Shown here piece after piece: positions 6,479-14,609 of a stretch of DNA of 32,411 bases. The translations under genes were made by a program, and so were the position numbers. The first letter of the stretch is position 1. The number at the start of each line of letters is the position of its first letter. The stretch comes from a virus: IMG/VR virus record IMGVR_UViG_3300005264_000032, positions 1-32,411 of that record; one strand, 5' to 3'. Under the pieces are notes generated by a model, which worked only from the letters and a program-made list of their open reading frames with translations, was not told the origin of the DNA and made no database searches.

Positions 6479-6503
6479 AGGGGCAGTTTAGCTCCTTTTT
6501 TTT
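6476..6503 (+). terminator. Intrinsic terminator after terminase gene
   Basis: AAAAGGGGC pairs with GCTCCTTTT across an AGTTTA loop, followed by a run of eight or more T. The 5' arm shares bases with the -10 box of the promoter at 6451. Confidence 0.85.
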
Positions 6504-6509
6504 CTTGAT

Positions 6510-7832
6510 ATGAGCAAAAAAAAACCTATCACACAAAAGACCGCAGTATGATTGGCTAAAGACGCTATAGTTTCACAGGTAGTATGAAGATGATATTCAT
6601 ACATGTGAGACAGGCTTTCAGATTGCTGAAAATTAAACATCTCACTAGAAACAATGTATAAGTTACAGCGTTTGAATACTGAGGCACAATCTGCCAAGGA
6701 TTTAATAGTTAAGATGGTAGGTAAAATCGGTTTAAGGTTCACCAAATGAGACAAGGTGGTAGACAACAAGGCTTGGGCAAAAAGGATAAAGGAGTTGTTT
6801 ACAGACCCACAAACAAATTCATATAAAACATTTAGAGACAAATATTACACAAATAGTTTTTGTAGTGGTAGTGTTTCTTGTTTTATAGCGACAATGGGGG
6901 ATGGTTCTAAAAGAGTACAAATATTAGATAGTAGAGGTGTATCAAAAGATGCAGACGGTTTCTGAAACATGAAAAGATTTTACTACAACCAAAAAGAATA
7001 CCCATTAAGTAAAATACATTCACAGATAACTAAATATGATCCAGATGACGCTAATTTCTGAATGTCCATATACGAGACAGTTGTGTATGTAGCATTTTCT
7101 GATTTCGAGGCAAGTAAGAGAAATTACTACTTCTTCAAAAATAATGCTATGCCTAATGTTATTTTAACCATGGAGGATTGAATTGAGAATCCAGAGGAGG
7201 TTAATGCAGCTATAAAGAGATTCGAGGATAGATATAAGTGAAGTGAGAATGCACATGGCGTAATGGCTACTGGTGGGATAAAAGAGGTAAAGACAATAGA
7301 TTTTACCAATAGAGACCTAGAGCTACTTGAATTAAATAAATTTAGTATTAAGAAAATGGGTATCGTTTTTTGATTTGACCCTAGATTTTTGTCATACAAA
7401 GATGATAAGAATGGGTCTCATGCTGAATACGAAAAGATGGCTAACCAAAGCGATAAATCAATGGTTGACTATGCAGATGTTTTGGAGGAGTTCATGTACC
7501 AAGTAACTAAAAAGATATATCCAGAATTTCCATTCGATTCGATACAGCTTATAAACGACCAGTTCCTAGATCCTACAGTTAAGCAAGATCTAATTTTGAA
7601 GAAATTAGAAAAATGAGCTATAACTTTTATGCAGGCTATAGAGGAACTATGATATCCTACTGATGGGCTGCCTGAATATTTAGATACTCATTTCATAAAT
7701 ATTCAAAATGATTCAATAGAGAATATCTTAAACAAAAGTACTGAGAGTATAAAACAAATAAAGGTAGCAACAAAGAAGATGTGAGAAGAGGAAAAGGTAG
7801 TCGAGAAGCCAGATAACTCTGATAAAGAATAA
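6510..7832 (+). CDS. Portal protein
   Basis: The dodecameric vertex protein through which DNA enters and leaves the capsid; 440 residues. The family is visible in SIYETVVYVAFSDFEASKRN (about 190-210), FFKNNAMPNVIL, the stretch FEDRYKGSENAHGVMATGG near 238-255, then LELLELNKFSIKKMGIVFG and a C-terminal part with FMQAIEELGYPTDGLPE, matching HK97/SPP1-type portals in order and length. UGA glycines are frequent and fall at expected places, for example FGFDPRFL. The start is the ATG at 6510, seven bases after the terminator T-run. It lies between the terminase and the prohead protease, the usual gene order. The last 20 residues are charged and probably disordered. Confidence 0.9.
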
Positions 7833-7839
7833 TACACAT

Positions 7840-7867
7840 TTGCAAAAAAAATAAAAGTAATTATATT
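7840..7867 (+). promoter_or_regulatory. Promoter TTGCAA-16-TATATT for protease/capsid genes
   Basis: TTGCAA at 7840 with an A-tract, a 16-base spacer and TATATT at 7862, eight bases after the portal stop. It would drive the protease-scaffold gene and, by readthrough, the major capsid gene. Confidence 0.75.
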
Positions 7868-7877
7868 ATAGTAAATT

Positions 7878-7935
7878 CCTAGGCTTAGTTTAAGTATTGT
7901 ACTGTGCAGGTAGTTCGCCTAGGTCTGCTTGCACA
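7878..7935 (+). ncRNA. Structured 5' leader, possible pseudoknot
   Basis: The leader of the protease-scaffold transcript. CCTAGGC (7878-7884) is complementary to GCCTAGG (7917-7923), and TGTGCA (7903-7908), inside that loop, is complementary to TGCACA (7930-7935) outside it. The crossed pairing would form a pseudoknot. An alternative nested pairing TATTGT/ACAATA (7895-7900 with 7933-7938) also exists, so two exclusive folds are possible. The ATG follows about 30 bases later. No known riboswitch family is recognised. Confidence 0.45.
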
Positions 7936-7967
7936 ATAGAATATTTAGATTATAAGGTATTCTCCTA

Positions 7968-9296
7968 ATGGAAGTTAAAGACATGTCTAAGAAACAGTTT
8001 AAAAAGTATATAAATGAAAACGGGTTTTTTGTTAATTTTAATGTTAATAAAATTGATAGAGACGATATAGATTCAGTATTAGAAAATTGAATAAAAATTG
8101 ATAGGGAAATTCCTGTTGGAAAAAATATTATAATTTTCAAAGGGATTGCATCTCAAAATTATGGTTTAGGGGAAAAATCAAGGAATTGATATAAAATAGA
8201 TCAAAAAGGGTGGATGTTTGAGAATTACTTAAAAAATCCGATTGTGTTATTGCAGCACAATCATGACTACGGTGGTATTGGACACGCATCAAAACTATGG
8301 TTAGACAAAAAAGAATGAAATTTGAATATATTGTTATTCGTAGATACGAACACATTAGACGATAAAACAAAATACCAAATAGAAAATGGATATATAACAG
8401 CAGTTAGTACGTCACACTATACACATGAAGACAAGATAGAAGACAATAAAACTGGGAAAAGAATGACACGAGAAGAGGCAGCAGAAAAGCTAGACCGAGA
8501 AGAGTTGCGAAATGTAATGATTGGGAATAGTGACAAATATACATTAGTTGTTACAAAGGCTGAAATGATAGAGAATAGTATGGTAACTATTGGTAGTAAT
8601 GAGGGAGCATTAGTATCTCATAATAGTGTAGGTAATTATTTTACAAATAAGTATTCTGAAACATTGTTTTCGGGAATTTTATCAAATAAATTTACAGGTA
8701 TGAACCCAGAAGAAATTAAGGCATTACTAGATAACGCTGGTCTAAGTAAAGATCAAAGAAACAAGGTTATGGCTAAACTTAATGAACTTAAAGATGAAGA
8801 AAAGACTGATGAAAAAGTTGATGAAGTGGTAAGTGAAGTTGCAAAAGAAGATGAAAATAAAGAAGAAAAAACTGATGAAAAAACTGATGAAAACAAAGAA
8901 GAGAAAAAAGAAGAAGCTGGTGAAGACGAGGCTAAGAGTGGCGAAAAGCCATCTACATCTGAAAATGATGAAGCTAAGGAAGATGGAGAAAATCCAGAAA
9001 AAAATAACATCAGAACAAATAACAATTCTACTTTCATTAGTAAAATTGAATTTAATAAGTTTAAGGAAGCTTCTGACAATGCGTATGCAGACTTGAAAAA
9101 AGAGCTAAACGCACAAGCAAAAGAATCTGAAAATCTTATTGATTGATTGGTTACTATTGTAAAGGCTGTTAATACAATGCAAGACAACCTACGTGCTATA
9201 GTTACTGATGGAGTATCTAATTTTGCTAAAGTGAAAGAAGATACAGCAGATAAGAAAACTCAGCTAACAACTCTATTAGAGAACATAGCTGGATAA
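7968..9296 (+). CDS. Prohead protease fused to scaffold domain
   Basis: A 442-residue protein. Residues 50-220 match the HK97-type prohead serine protease (U35 type): IIIFKGIASQ, GWMFENYLKNPIVLLQHNHD with the probable catalytic His97, GIGHASKLWLD, GYITAVSTSH with the probable nucleophile Ser147, and EMIENSMVTIGSNEGAL. Residues 250-442 form an acidic, Lys/Glu-rich, helical extension with LSKDQRNKVMAKLNEL, a Glu-Lys-Asp tract and a terminal coiled coil, as expected for a scaffold. The protease-scaffold fusion fits a gene directly before the major capsid gene with no separate scaffold gene. Four of 27 glycines are UGA (residues 41, 74, 117 and 393); a standard-code call would start at 8322 and lose the protease His. 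Transcribed from the promoter at 7840. Confidence 0.9.
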
Positions 9297-9324
9297 TTTA
9301 TTTTAATATTTAATACATTTTAAC

Positions 9325-10470
9325 ATGAAGACAGAAGCGTTGATCAACTTAATTGGAGATCTAAAAGAAAAATCTGGAGTAAATGCAGATGCAATTGCTA
9401 AAGAAATTGAAAATGCTAAGGCTAAATATTCACAGAATGCTAATGAAGTTGAACATACTGGTAATGTTGGTTTCGGTAAAGAACTTGTACCAACTGATGT
9501 ATTGTCTGGTCAAATCATTAGAATGATCCCTATGACATCTACATTCCTTACAGACCTACCAGGTTTCCAAGGTACAGACATGGGTATTTCAGAACAAAGA
9601 GCTATAGTTGGAGAAATCGGTTTCGCTAGAGGAAATCAAGAATGGACAACAGGAGCTGGACTCATATCTCAAGGTAATAGAAAAGTGCCTACTGATAGAA
9701 TTACTATCAACCAAGCACCAATGATTGCTTCTGTAGATATTTCTAAAAGATTGAAAAACTATTCTATTATGGACATGGAAAAGTTTGTTAAAGAACAAGC
9801 TGCAGCTGTATTCTCAAGAACAATAGAATCTCAAATCTTGAACTGTGATTCAAGCGATGCAGTAACTGGTAATGTAAATCTTGACGATGCACAACCATCT
9901 GCTACATTTGCTGATGGGTCTGATGACCACAGATTGCTATTAGACAATGGTCTAAGAAAAGTATTTTTGAGTGGTGCAGCTGGTACTGACTACTTAGATG
10001 TTGGTGTTCTTTCTTGGAATGACTTTATCGAAGTTAGAGCTTTGATGGGAGAATATTCTTACAATTTGAGAGAAATGTTGCTTATCATGAATGGAGCTAC
10101 ATACAACAAAGCGTTGGTTCTTGATGAATTTAAGAAAGCAAACGAAAATGGAGTAAAATCTACAATCTATACTGGAGCTATTTCAAATATTGCTGGAGTT
10201 GATTTGTTTATTGCTAGAGATTACCCAAAAACAGCGGCTGATGGAAAAGTATCAGTCACACCTGCAAACAACACTAAGGGAGGGTTCTTGTACTTGAAAA
10301 GATCTGCTATTCAGTATGGATTCGGTCAAGCTATCGAACTTGATACTGTTAAAATCCCAGGAAAAGGATATTCAGTTATTGTTACAATGGAATTTGGTTT
10401 CGCAATTGTAAACAAGAAAGCTGGAGCTACTGACCCTTGGGTAGTAGGAGGAATTAACGTAACATTATAG
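9325..10470 (+). CDS. Major capsid protein (HK97 fold)
   Basis: The shell subunit, 381 residues. The N-terminal 50 residues are helical and charged and may be the delta segment removed by the protease. Then come VPTDVLSGQIIRMIPMTS, LPGFQGTDMG, the domain with VKEQAAAVFSRTIESQILN, and a C-terminal part with FLYLKRSAIQYGFGQAIEL and YSVIVTMEFGFAIVNK, which matches HK97-fold capsid proteins by eye. Position directly after a protease-scaffold gene agrees. All 37 glycines use GGN and none UGA, in strong contrast to neighbours, so this gene is intact under either code. The start is the ATG at 9325, 29 bases after the previous stop, with an AT-rich leader and no Shine-Dalgarno. A GC-rich terminator follows. 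Confidence 0.9.
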   Translation: MKTEALINLIGDLKEKSGVNADAIAKEIENAKAKYSQNANEVEHTGNVGFGKELVPTDVLSGQIIRMIPMTSTFLTDLPGFQGTDMGISEQRAIVGEIGFARGNQEWTTGAGLISQGNRKVPTDRITINQAPMIASVDISKRLKNYSIMDMEKFVKEQAAAVFSRTIESQILNCDSSDAVTGNVNLDDAQPSATFADGSDDHRLLLDNGLRKVFLSGAAGTDYLDVGVLSWNDFIEVRALMGEYSYNLREMLLIMNGATYNKALVLDEFKKANENGVKSTIYTGAISNIAGVDLFIARDYPKTAADGKVSVTPANNTKGGFLYLKRSAIQYGFGQAIELDTVKIPGKGYSVIVTMEFGFAIVNKKAGATDPWVVGGINVTL

Positions 10471-10478
10471 TATAAACG

Positions 10479-10507
10479 TCTGCCGTCTAACGGCGGCAGA
10501 TTCTTTT
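10479..10507 (+). terminator. Terminator after major capsid gene
   Basis: TCTGCCG pairs with CGGCAGA across a TCTAACGG loop, then TTCTTTT. Unusually GC-rich for this genome. It probably stops most capsid transcripts, with limited readthrough into the head-completion genes. Confidence 0.85.
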
Positions 10508-10526
10508 AAAATATTAACTAAAACCT

Positions 10527-11030
10527 ATGGCTTATTATAAGTATGTTGGTACTGAAAGTACTAGAGTACAAAAAGTTAAATGAGGAGAAAAAGTAAGATT
10601 AGAAAATGGAGATGTTGTTGATACATATTTAGATCATCAATATTTGCTTTCTTGTAAGTTTGTAGCTTGCGACAAAGATGGTAATTTAGACTGAGAGATC
10701 AGAGATGGATCTAAAGAGGCAGCTGAGAAAAAAACAGCTCCTGTAAACCAGGAATGATTGGATAAAATTGATGAATCAGAGTTAAAAGAAATGACTATTG
10801 ATGAATCAGAGTTAAAGGAAATGACTATTGATGAATCAGAGTTAAAAGAAACGACTATTGATGAATCAGAGTTAAAGGAAATGACTATTGATGAATCAGA
10901 GTTAAAGGAAATGACTATTGATGAAGCTAAAAAATATTTAGATGACAATGGTGTTAAATACCACCCAGCTACTGGTATAAAAAAACTTCTAATCGCTATC
11001 GAAAAACACAAAGAAGAAAGTAAAGCTTAA
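10527..11030 (+). CDS. HeH/LEM-like protein with 10-residue tandem repeats
   Basis: A 167-residue protein. The N-terminal 60 residues form a small beta domain (YKYVGTESTRVQKVKGGEKV) that resembles head-decoration or connector-associated phage proteins. Residues 82-131 are five tandem copies of DESELKEMTI (one copy has T for M). The end, DEAKKYLDDNGVKYHPATGI followed by KKLLIAIEKH, resembles the HeH/LEM helix-extended-helix fold found in phage capsid-associated proteins. The repeat unit itself looks like a duplicated piece of the first HeH helix (ELKEMTIDE). Three UGA glycines are present, all in the N-terminal part. It lies between the major capsid and connector genes, where such proteins are common. 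Function is likely structural or DNA-binding; not proved. Confidence 0.75.
10770..10919 (+). repeat. Five tandem 30-bp repeats
   Basis: Units start at 10770, 10800, 10830, 10860 and 10890, each 30 bases and starting GATGAATCAGAGTTAAA. Differences are single bases (A/G at one place; ACG for ATG in unit 3). Near-identity points to recent slippage or recombination; the length keeps the reading frame. Confidence 0.95.
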
Positions 11031-11051
11031 TTTATTTATAATATATGCAGG

Positions 11052-11624
11052 ATGTATGCAACTGTAGAGGATGTTCAAGCTAAATTAGGTATAACAACAT
11101 TGTCTGATACTAAAAGGTCTCAGATAGAAAAATTCCTAGAATGGACAGCCCCAGAAATTACTGCTATAATATGAAATGTTATGTTGGGGGAGAAAACAGA
11201 AAAAATAAATATTTGTGATGTTTGTGACTCCATCCCAGTTGAAATATACTTGAAAAATATAGAGGTTAAGAGTATCAAAAAAATAAATGATAAGGACTAT
11301 GCTTGAGTCATATGAACTGACTATTTAATAGCACAGCCACAGAACAGAAAAGTTGTTATCAAGGATTTGTTTGACTATCTTGATTGAAATGAATTAGAAT
11401 ATTTCACAATAACATACATATCTTGATTTGATAAAATACCATGAGATATAGTATTCGCACAGGTGTTGTTAGTTGAGGAAGAGATGAATAAATCTTGATG
11501 ACAAACAATATCTCAATACAAGATGTGACCTAGAACAATCAAATATGCTTGACCTTGAGAAAACAATTCTAGCAAAAACTGATTCGAGTCTTACTTGAAC
11601 AAATATAAGATTTTATATATTTAG
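11052..11624 (+). CDS. Probable head-tail connector (adaptor) protein
   Basis: A 190-residue protein. It starts MYATVEDVQAKLGITTLSDT and continues with a helix FLEWTAPEITAIIG, then a beta-rich middle with VEIYLKNIEVKSI and a YISGFDKIPGDIVFAQVLLV segment. That order (short helical start with a hydrophobic helix, beta insertion, then a proline-containing helix P-x-D-[IL]) resembles the gp6/gp15-type connector proteins of HK97- and SPP1-like phages. Many glycines in the second half are UGA. The ATG at 11052 was chosen because the ATG at 11045 runs into TAA after 12 codons. It is followed by a head-closure-like gene. Confidence 0.7.
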
Positions 11625-11632
11625 TCTCTGTC

Positions 11633-12004
11633 ATGCAGATGTTCTATGATAAACAATGCACGATAAAGAGATTCGTTGTTATAGACAAAGACTGAACAGA
11701 TATACAATCTGAAACACTGTTGTATAAAAACTTACCATGTGATTATTACTTAGCTCCCAGGGGTAACGTAGTAAATCGGTTGGAGAGTGAACAAACAAGG
11801 GAACAAGACAAAGACAGATTAGACTGTGTAATTCCTTGAACGGAGTTTGATGAAGCTAGGAAAATAATTCAGTGAGATTTGGTTGAGCTTACTTGACCAG
11901 ATGTGTCTGAGTTATGACAATATATGGTAGATCAAGTTGATTATTATTATATGCCAAGTTGAGCGTTGGAGAATGTTTATTTGCGTCTTAACCAAATAGT
12001 TTAA
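11633..12004 (+). CDS. Probable head closure (stopper) protein
   Basis: A 123-residue protein, beta-rich: FYDKQCTIKRFVVIDKDG at the start, LPCDYYLAPRG, a middle DRLDCVIPGTEF and IIQGDLVELTG, then MVDQVDYYYMPSGALENVYL. Phage head-closure proteins have this general layout (a small barrel with V-x-G-D-x-V and Y-x-V-x-x-V strands), and the gene order connector, stopper, gp10-like, tail completion agrees. There is an alternative ATG two codons in. The TAA overlaps the ATG of the next gene. Confidence 0.6.
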
Positions 12005-12363
12005 TGAAATTCACGTATAATGTCCCAAAACTAATACATGGTTATAAAAACCAGATAGCAGAAGACTTAGATGCTTGAATGATAGCTGTAAAGGAGATGG
12101 TAGATTTACTTACACCAGAGGACACTTGAGTGCTAATAGCAAACAACAAAAGAGATGCAATAAAAATTAGTTGAGATCTCATAGTATGAAGAGTTCATAA
12201 CGATACGAGTTATGCAATAGATGTGGAAGAGTGAATGTGAAGAACATTCTCCTACCAAAAACCTAAAGGCAATAAGTGACGATATGTCTGAGAGTGAGTA
12301 CATACTTACGAAAGGGCATTGGCTGCGACTGAGCCTATAATACTTCAATTCTTAAAGAGATAA
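12004..12363 (+). CDS. HK97 gp10-like tail component
   Basis: A 119-residue protein matching the HK97-gp10-like pattern: a helix of alternating hydrophobic and charged residues, LLTPEDTGVLIANNK (the TP-x-x-TG motif), IVGRVHNDTSYAIDVEEG (the Y-A-x-x-V-E-x-G motif), a basic glycine loop KPKGNKGRYVGEG, and TYERALAATEPIIL. These proteins sit at the head-tail joint or tail-completion step. The motif glycines in TG, EEG and GEG are UGA. It starts inside the previous stop codon. Confidence 0.8.
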
Positions 12364-12364
12364 T

Positions 12365-12808
12365 ATGTACGCCATTTTAAGTTGAACGAATGTAGTAAAA
12401 GCACTCAGATGAATACCAACATTGATGGATATGTTACCATGAAATATCAAAAATGAAAAGAGACTTAGGAATGATAAGGAAATTGATAGTGGCGATAGAA
12501 ATCCATATATGTTTATAAGTAAAGTAGATATGCCATCTTACTTTTGATCTAGGTTTAGTAAACAGGCTTTGGTAACAATGACTATCTGCTGAACTAGACA
12601 AAATATAGAATCGGATTTTACACTAATATTCGAGGAGCTAGAGAACTCAATGATGTGAGACATAGAATGATGTTTGCCGATACAATCACGAGATGGTGTT
12701 GAGGTGTCATGAATAGAACGCTGATATTGAGGTAAACCAACTAGAGATGAGAAATGAAATCTTGTGTTGGCTAGAGATTATGTTTTTACCTATATAATTC
12801 ATAGATAA
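12365..12808 (+). CDS. Probable tail terminator / tail completion protein
   Basis: A 147-residue protein: MYAILSGTNVVKALRGIPTL at the start, YMFISKVDMPSYFGSRFSKQ, VTMTICCGTRQN, a helix FTLIFEELENSMMGDI and the end DEKGNLVLARDYVFTYIIHR. The strand-helix-strand layout with a final R-D-Y-x-F beta strand is like the phage tail terminator group, and the place before the major tail gene fits. Sequence similarity alone would not secure it. The TAA overlaps the ATG of the next gene by one base. Confidence 0.6.
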
Positions 12809-13044
12809 TGGCTAAGAAATTAAATGCTAGTATGAAGAATTACAACAAGAAAGAGGCTACAATGAAGACGTCACTTACAAGAGAAGCGACATACTCAAAT
12901 AAAAACAAAAAGACATCAAAGTGGCTTACACTTATCCCAATGGTTCTACCATCTGGTAGTGTCGAAGCTGGTGTGGAGATAGAGTTGCCAAAAGGCACTA
13001 CTCTACCAAAAAACTGGGCAAAACTTTTAAATTCTAAGAAATAG
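12808..13044 (+). CDS. Small basic protein before major tail gene, 78 aa
   Basis: A 78-residue, lysine-rich protein (MAKKLNASMKNYNKKEATMK). The C-terminal half is SKWLTLIPMVLPSGSVEAG, then VEIELPKGTTLPKNWAKLL. None of its three glycines is UGA, as in the major tail gene three bases downstream. A minor structural protein of the tail tube or tail completion is plausible from position and codon use. No family recognised. Confidence 0.7.
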   Translation: MAKKLNASMKNYNKKEATMKTSLTREATYSNKNKKTSKWLTLIPMVLPSGSVEAGVEIELPKGTTLPKNWAKLLNSKK

Positions 13045-13047
13045 TAA

Positions 13048-13944
13048 ATGCTTTTTACAAAAAACAACGTATCTTACAAAGCTGTAAAGGTTAGAGTTGC
13101 TCCATATGATCCAGAAGATTCTGTAGCACAAAATATGCCAGCTAGAACCATTACAAACGAGAATGATAACGTAAACAATGTTATTGGATATATTCAGTCA
13201 AACTATACATTTGAGAGAATGGCTGGATTCAAAAATGCTAAGCTCTCAGAAGCTTTTGAAAATGAAGTTATTGATGAAGTAGACGATTGTGATATTCAGG
13301 AATGGAAAAAGACTGCAGACATGATCCCATCTTTTGAGGGAGATTGGTTGACAACTCTTGATCTAAGGGCTTTGAAAATTTTGCTAGGTACTGATTTCGC
13401 ATCTGTTCCTGGTGTAAATGTTCCGGATCATAATCAAGTTCGACAAAGTGGAGCTATTACTGACTATAACAAAAATTATAGATTAGATATGCAACACCAC
13501 GATGCTAGTGGAAACATCATTGCTCCTGTTACAGCTACAACAGCTGGAAACATCACACTGGTTGGTTCTACAGATGGAGTATTGACAGTAGATACTGATT
13601 GGAGAATTGAAGATAATGGGTTTGGAGAATTTGGACTTGTTGTATACAGTGGAGGAGCTATTACTACTCTTGCACAAACATTCACATTGGTATATGATTA
13701 TTTGCCAATTACAGCTGAATATACAGGGTATGATATTGGTTCAACTGTACAGCCTTACTTTATCGTAGAAATTGAAACTTGTCCAGATGAAAATGGAAAG
13801 GTTGATAAATTCTATATTGTAAAGGCTAACATGTCTGGAGCTTTGGACACAAGTTTCATCGCTTCTGGAGAAGTTCCTTTGTCAAGTATCTCATTGAAAG
13901 GATCTAAAGGAGGAATCTTATTGAAAGAAAGAACAAGAATATAA
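13048..13944 (+). CDS. Major tail (tube) protein
   Basis: A 298-residue, beta-rich protein. Features: VKVRVAPYDPED near the start, an acidic middle, a TADMIPSFEGDW segment, an immunoglobulin-like or beta-sandwich insertion around residues 150-230 rich in Thr and Val (TATTAGNITLVGSTDGVLTV), and a C-terminal YFIVEIETCPDENG then VPLSSISLKGSKGG. Length, composition and place (after the tail terminator, before the chaperone and tape measure) fit the tail tube subunit. All 23 glycines are GGN, none UGA, which matches the major capsid and suggests very high expression. A strong terminator follows. Confidence 0.8.
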   Translation: MLFTKNNVSYKAVKVRVAPYDPEDSVAQNMPARTITNENDNVNNVIGYIQSNYTFERMAGFKNAKLSEAFENEVIDEVDDCDIQEWKKTADMIPSFEGDWLTTLDLRALKILLGTDFASVPGVNVPDHNQVRQSGAITDYNKNYRLDMQHHDASGNIIAPVTATTAGNITLVGSTDGVLTVDTDWRIEDNGFGEFGLVVYSGGAITTLAQTFTLVYDYLPITAEYTGYDIGSTVQPYFIVEIETCPDENGKVDKFYIVKANMSGALDTSFIASGEVPLSSISLKGSKGGILLKERTRI

Positions 13945-13963
13945 TATAGGTTTACCTTTTATT

Positions 13964-13998
13964 AAGGGGGTTGGGACACTGATCCCAGTCCCCTTTTT
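13964..13998 (+). terminator. Terminator after major tail gene
   Basis: AAGGGGG ... GGGA pairs with TCCC ... CCCCTTTTT around a CACTGA loop with a small internal loop, ending in five T. It separates the high-level major tail gene from the tape-measure group. Confidence 0.9.
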
Positions 13999-14015
13999 AA
14001 TTATACAAACTAGGC

Positions 14016-14585
14016 ATGGAAAAAAATTGGTATGATTACCCATTCGCTTGAGAGCGACATTTAAAATTACCTATAACTTTAAAACTAGACTGAGCTGAGT
14101 CTAAATTTAATGTTTCTGTAAAATATAAACAAGGGACGATAGAGGATACAATAAAATTTTTACAAAAGATCGAAGATAAGGATTTTGATAGGCTTTGATG
14201 GTTGTTCGATTTTTTGAAAGAATTTTGAGATATAGATAAAGAAAAATGGGAGATGTTGTGTTTTGATAAAGATGCAGTATACAAAATATTTGAAACAATA
14301 AAAGACACAAGATTTAAATGAGTTTTTAAAAATAGTGATTGAAAGCAGGACGATTGAGGTGGTAGGTCTACACTATACAGCACTATGCTTGTTAAGCTTG
14401 CCTGAGAGTTATCTATACACCCATCAGAACTACAAAAGACCTACACAATGGAACAATTTAGCCGATTTGTTGAATGAATAAACTACTGAACGAACGAAAT
14501 GTCAGAAGATTGAAGAAAGGAGAACGATAGAATAGCATTTAACAAAAGACACGATGATGCAGATTTGATATGAATGTTCAAATAA
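14016..14585 (+). CDS. Probable tail assembly chaperone
   Basis: A 189-residue, mainly helical protein. It starts MEKNWYDYPFAGERHLKLPI, has a helical middle (KFLQKIEDKDFDR, then LFDFLKEFGDIDKEKWEM) and a more charged tail ending ADLIGMFK. Genes at this place, between the major tail and tape-measure genes, usually encode the tape-measure chaperone, often with a frameshifted long form. I see no slippery heptamer. The tape-measure frame is the same as this one and is separated from it by one TAA at 14583, so a fusion would need stop readthrough rather than frameshift. Glycines are mostly UGA. The name rests on position and helical character. Confidence 0.6.
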
Positions 14586-14609
14586 TATTTAGCTTTTTTA
14601 TGTTTATGG

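Noticed and set aside
7878-7967. A second tRNA before the protease gene
   Set aside because: A GTTCGCC string suggested a T arm, but no acceptor, D arm or anticodon arm of proper spacing can be drawn; complementary segments fit a leader structure better.
8753-9187. Ser/Phe-rich minus-strand ORF within the protease-scaffold gene
   Set aside because: It is the antisense of the Glu/Lys-rich scaffold region; long antisense frames are expected from such codon use.
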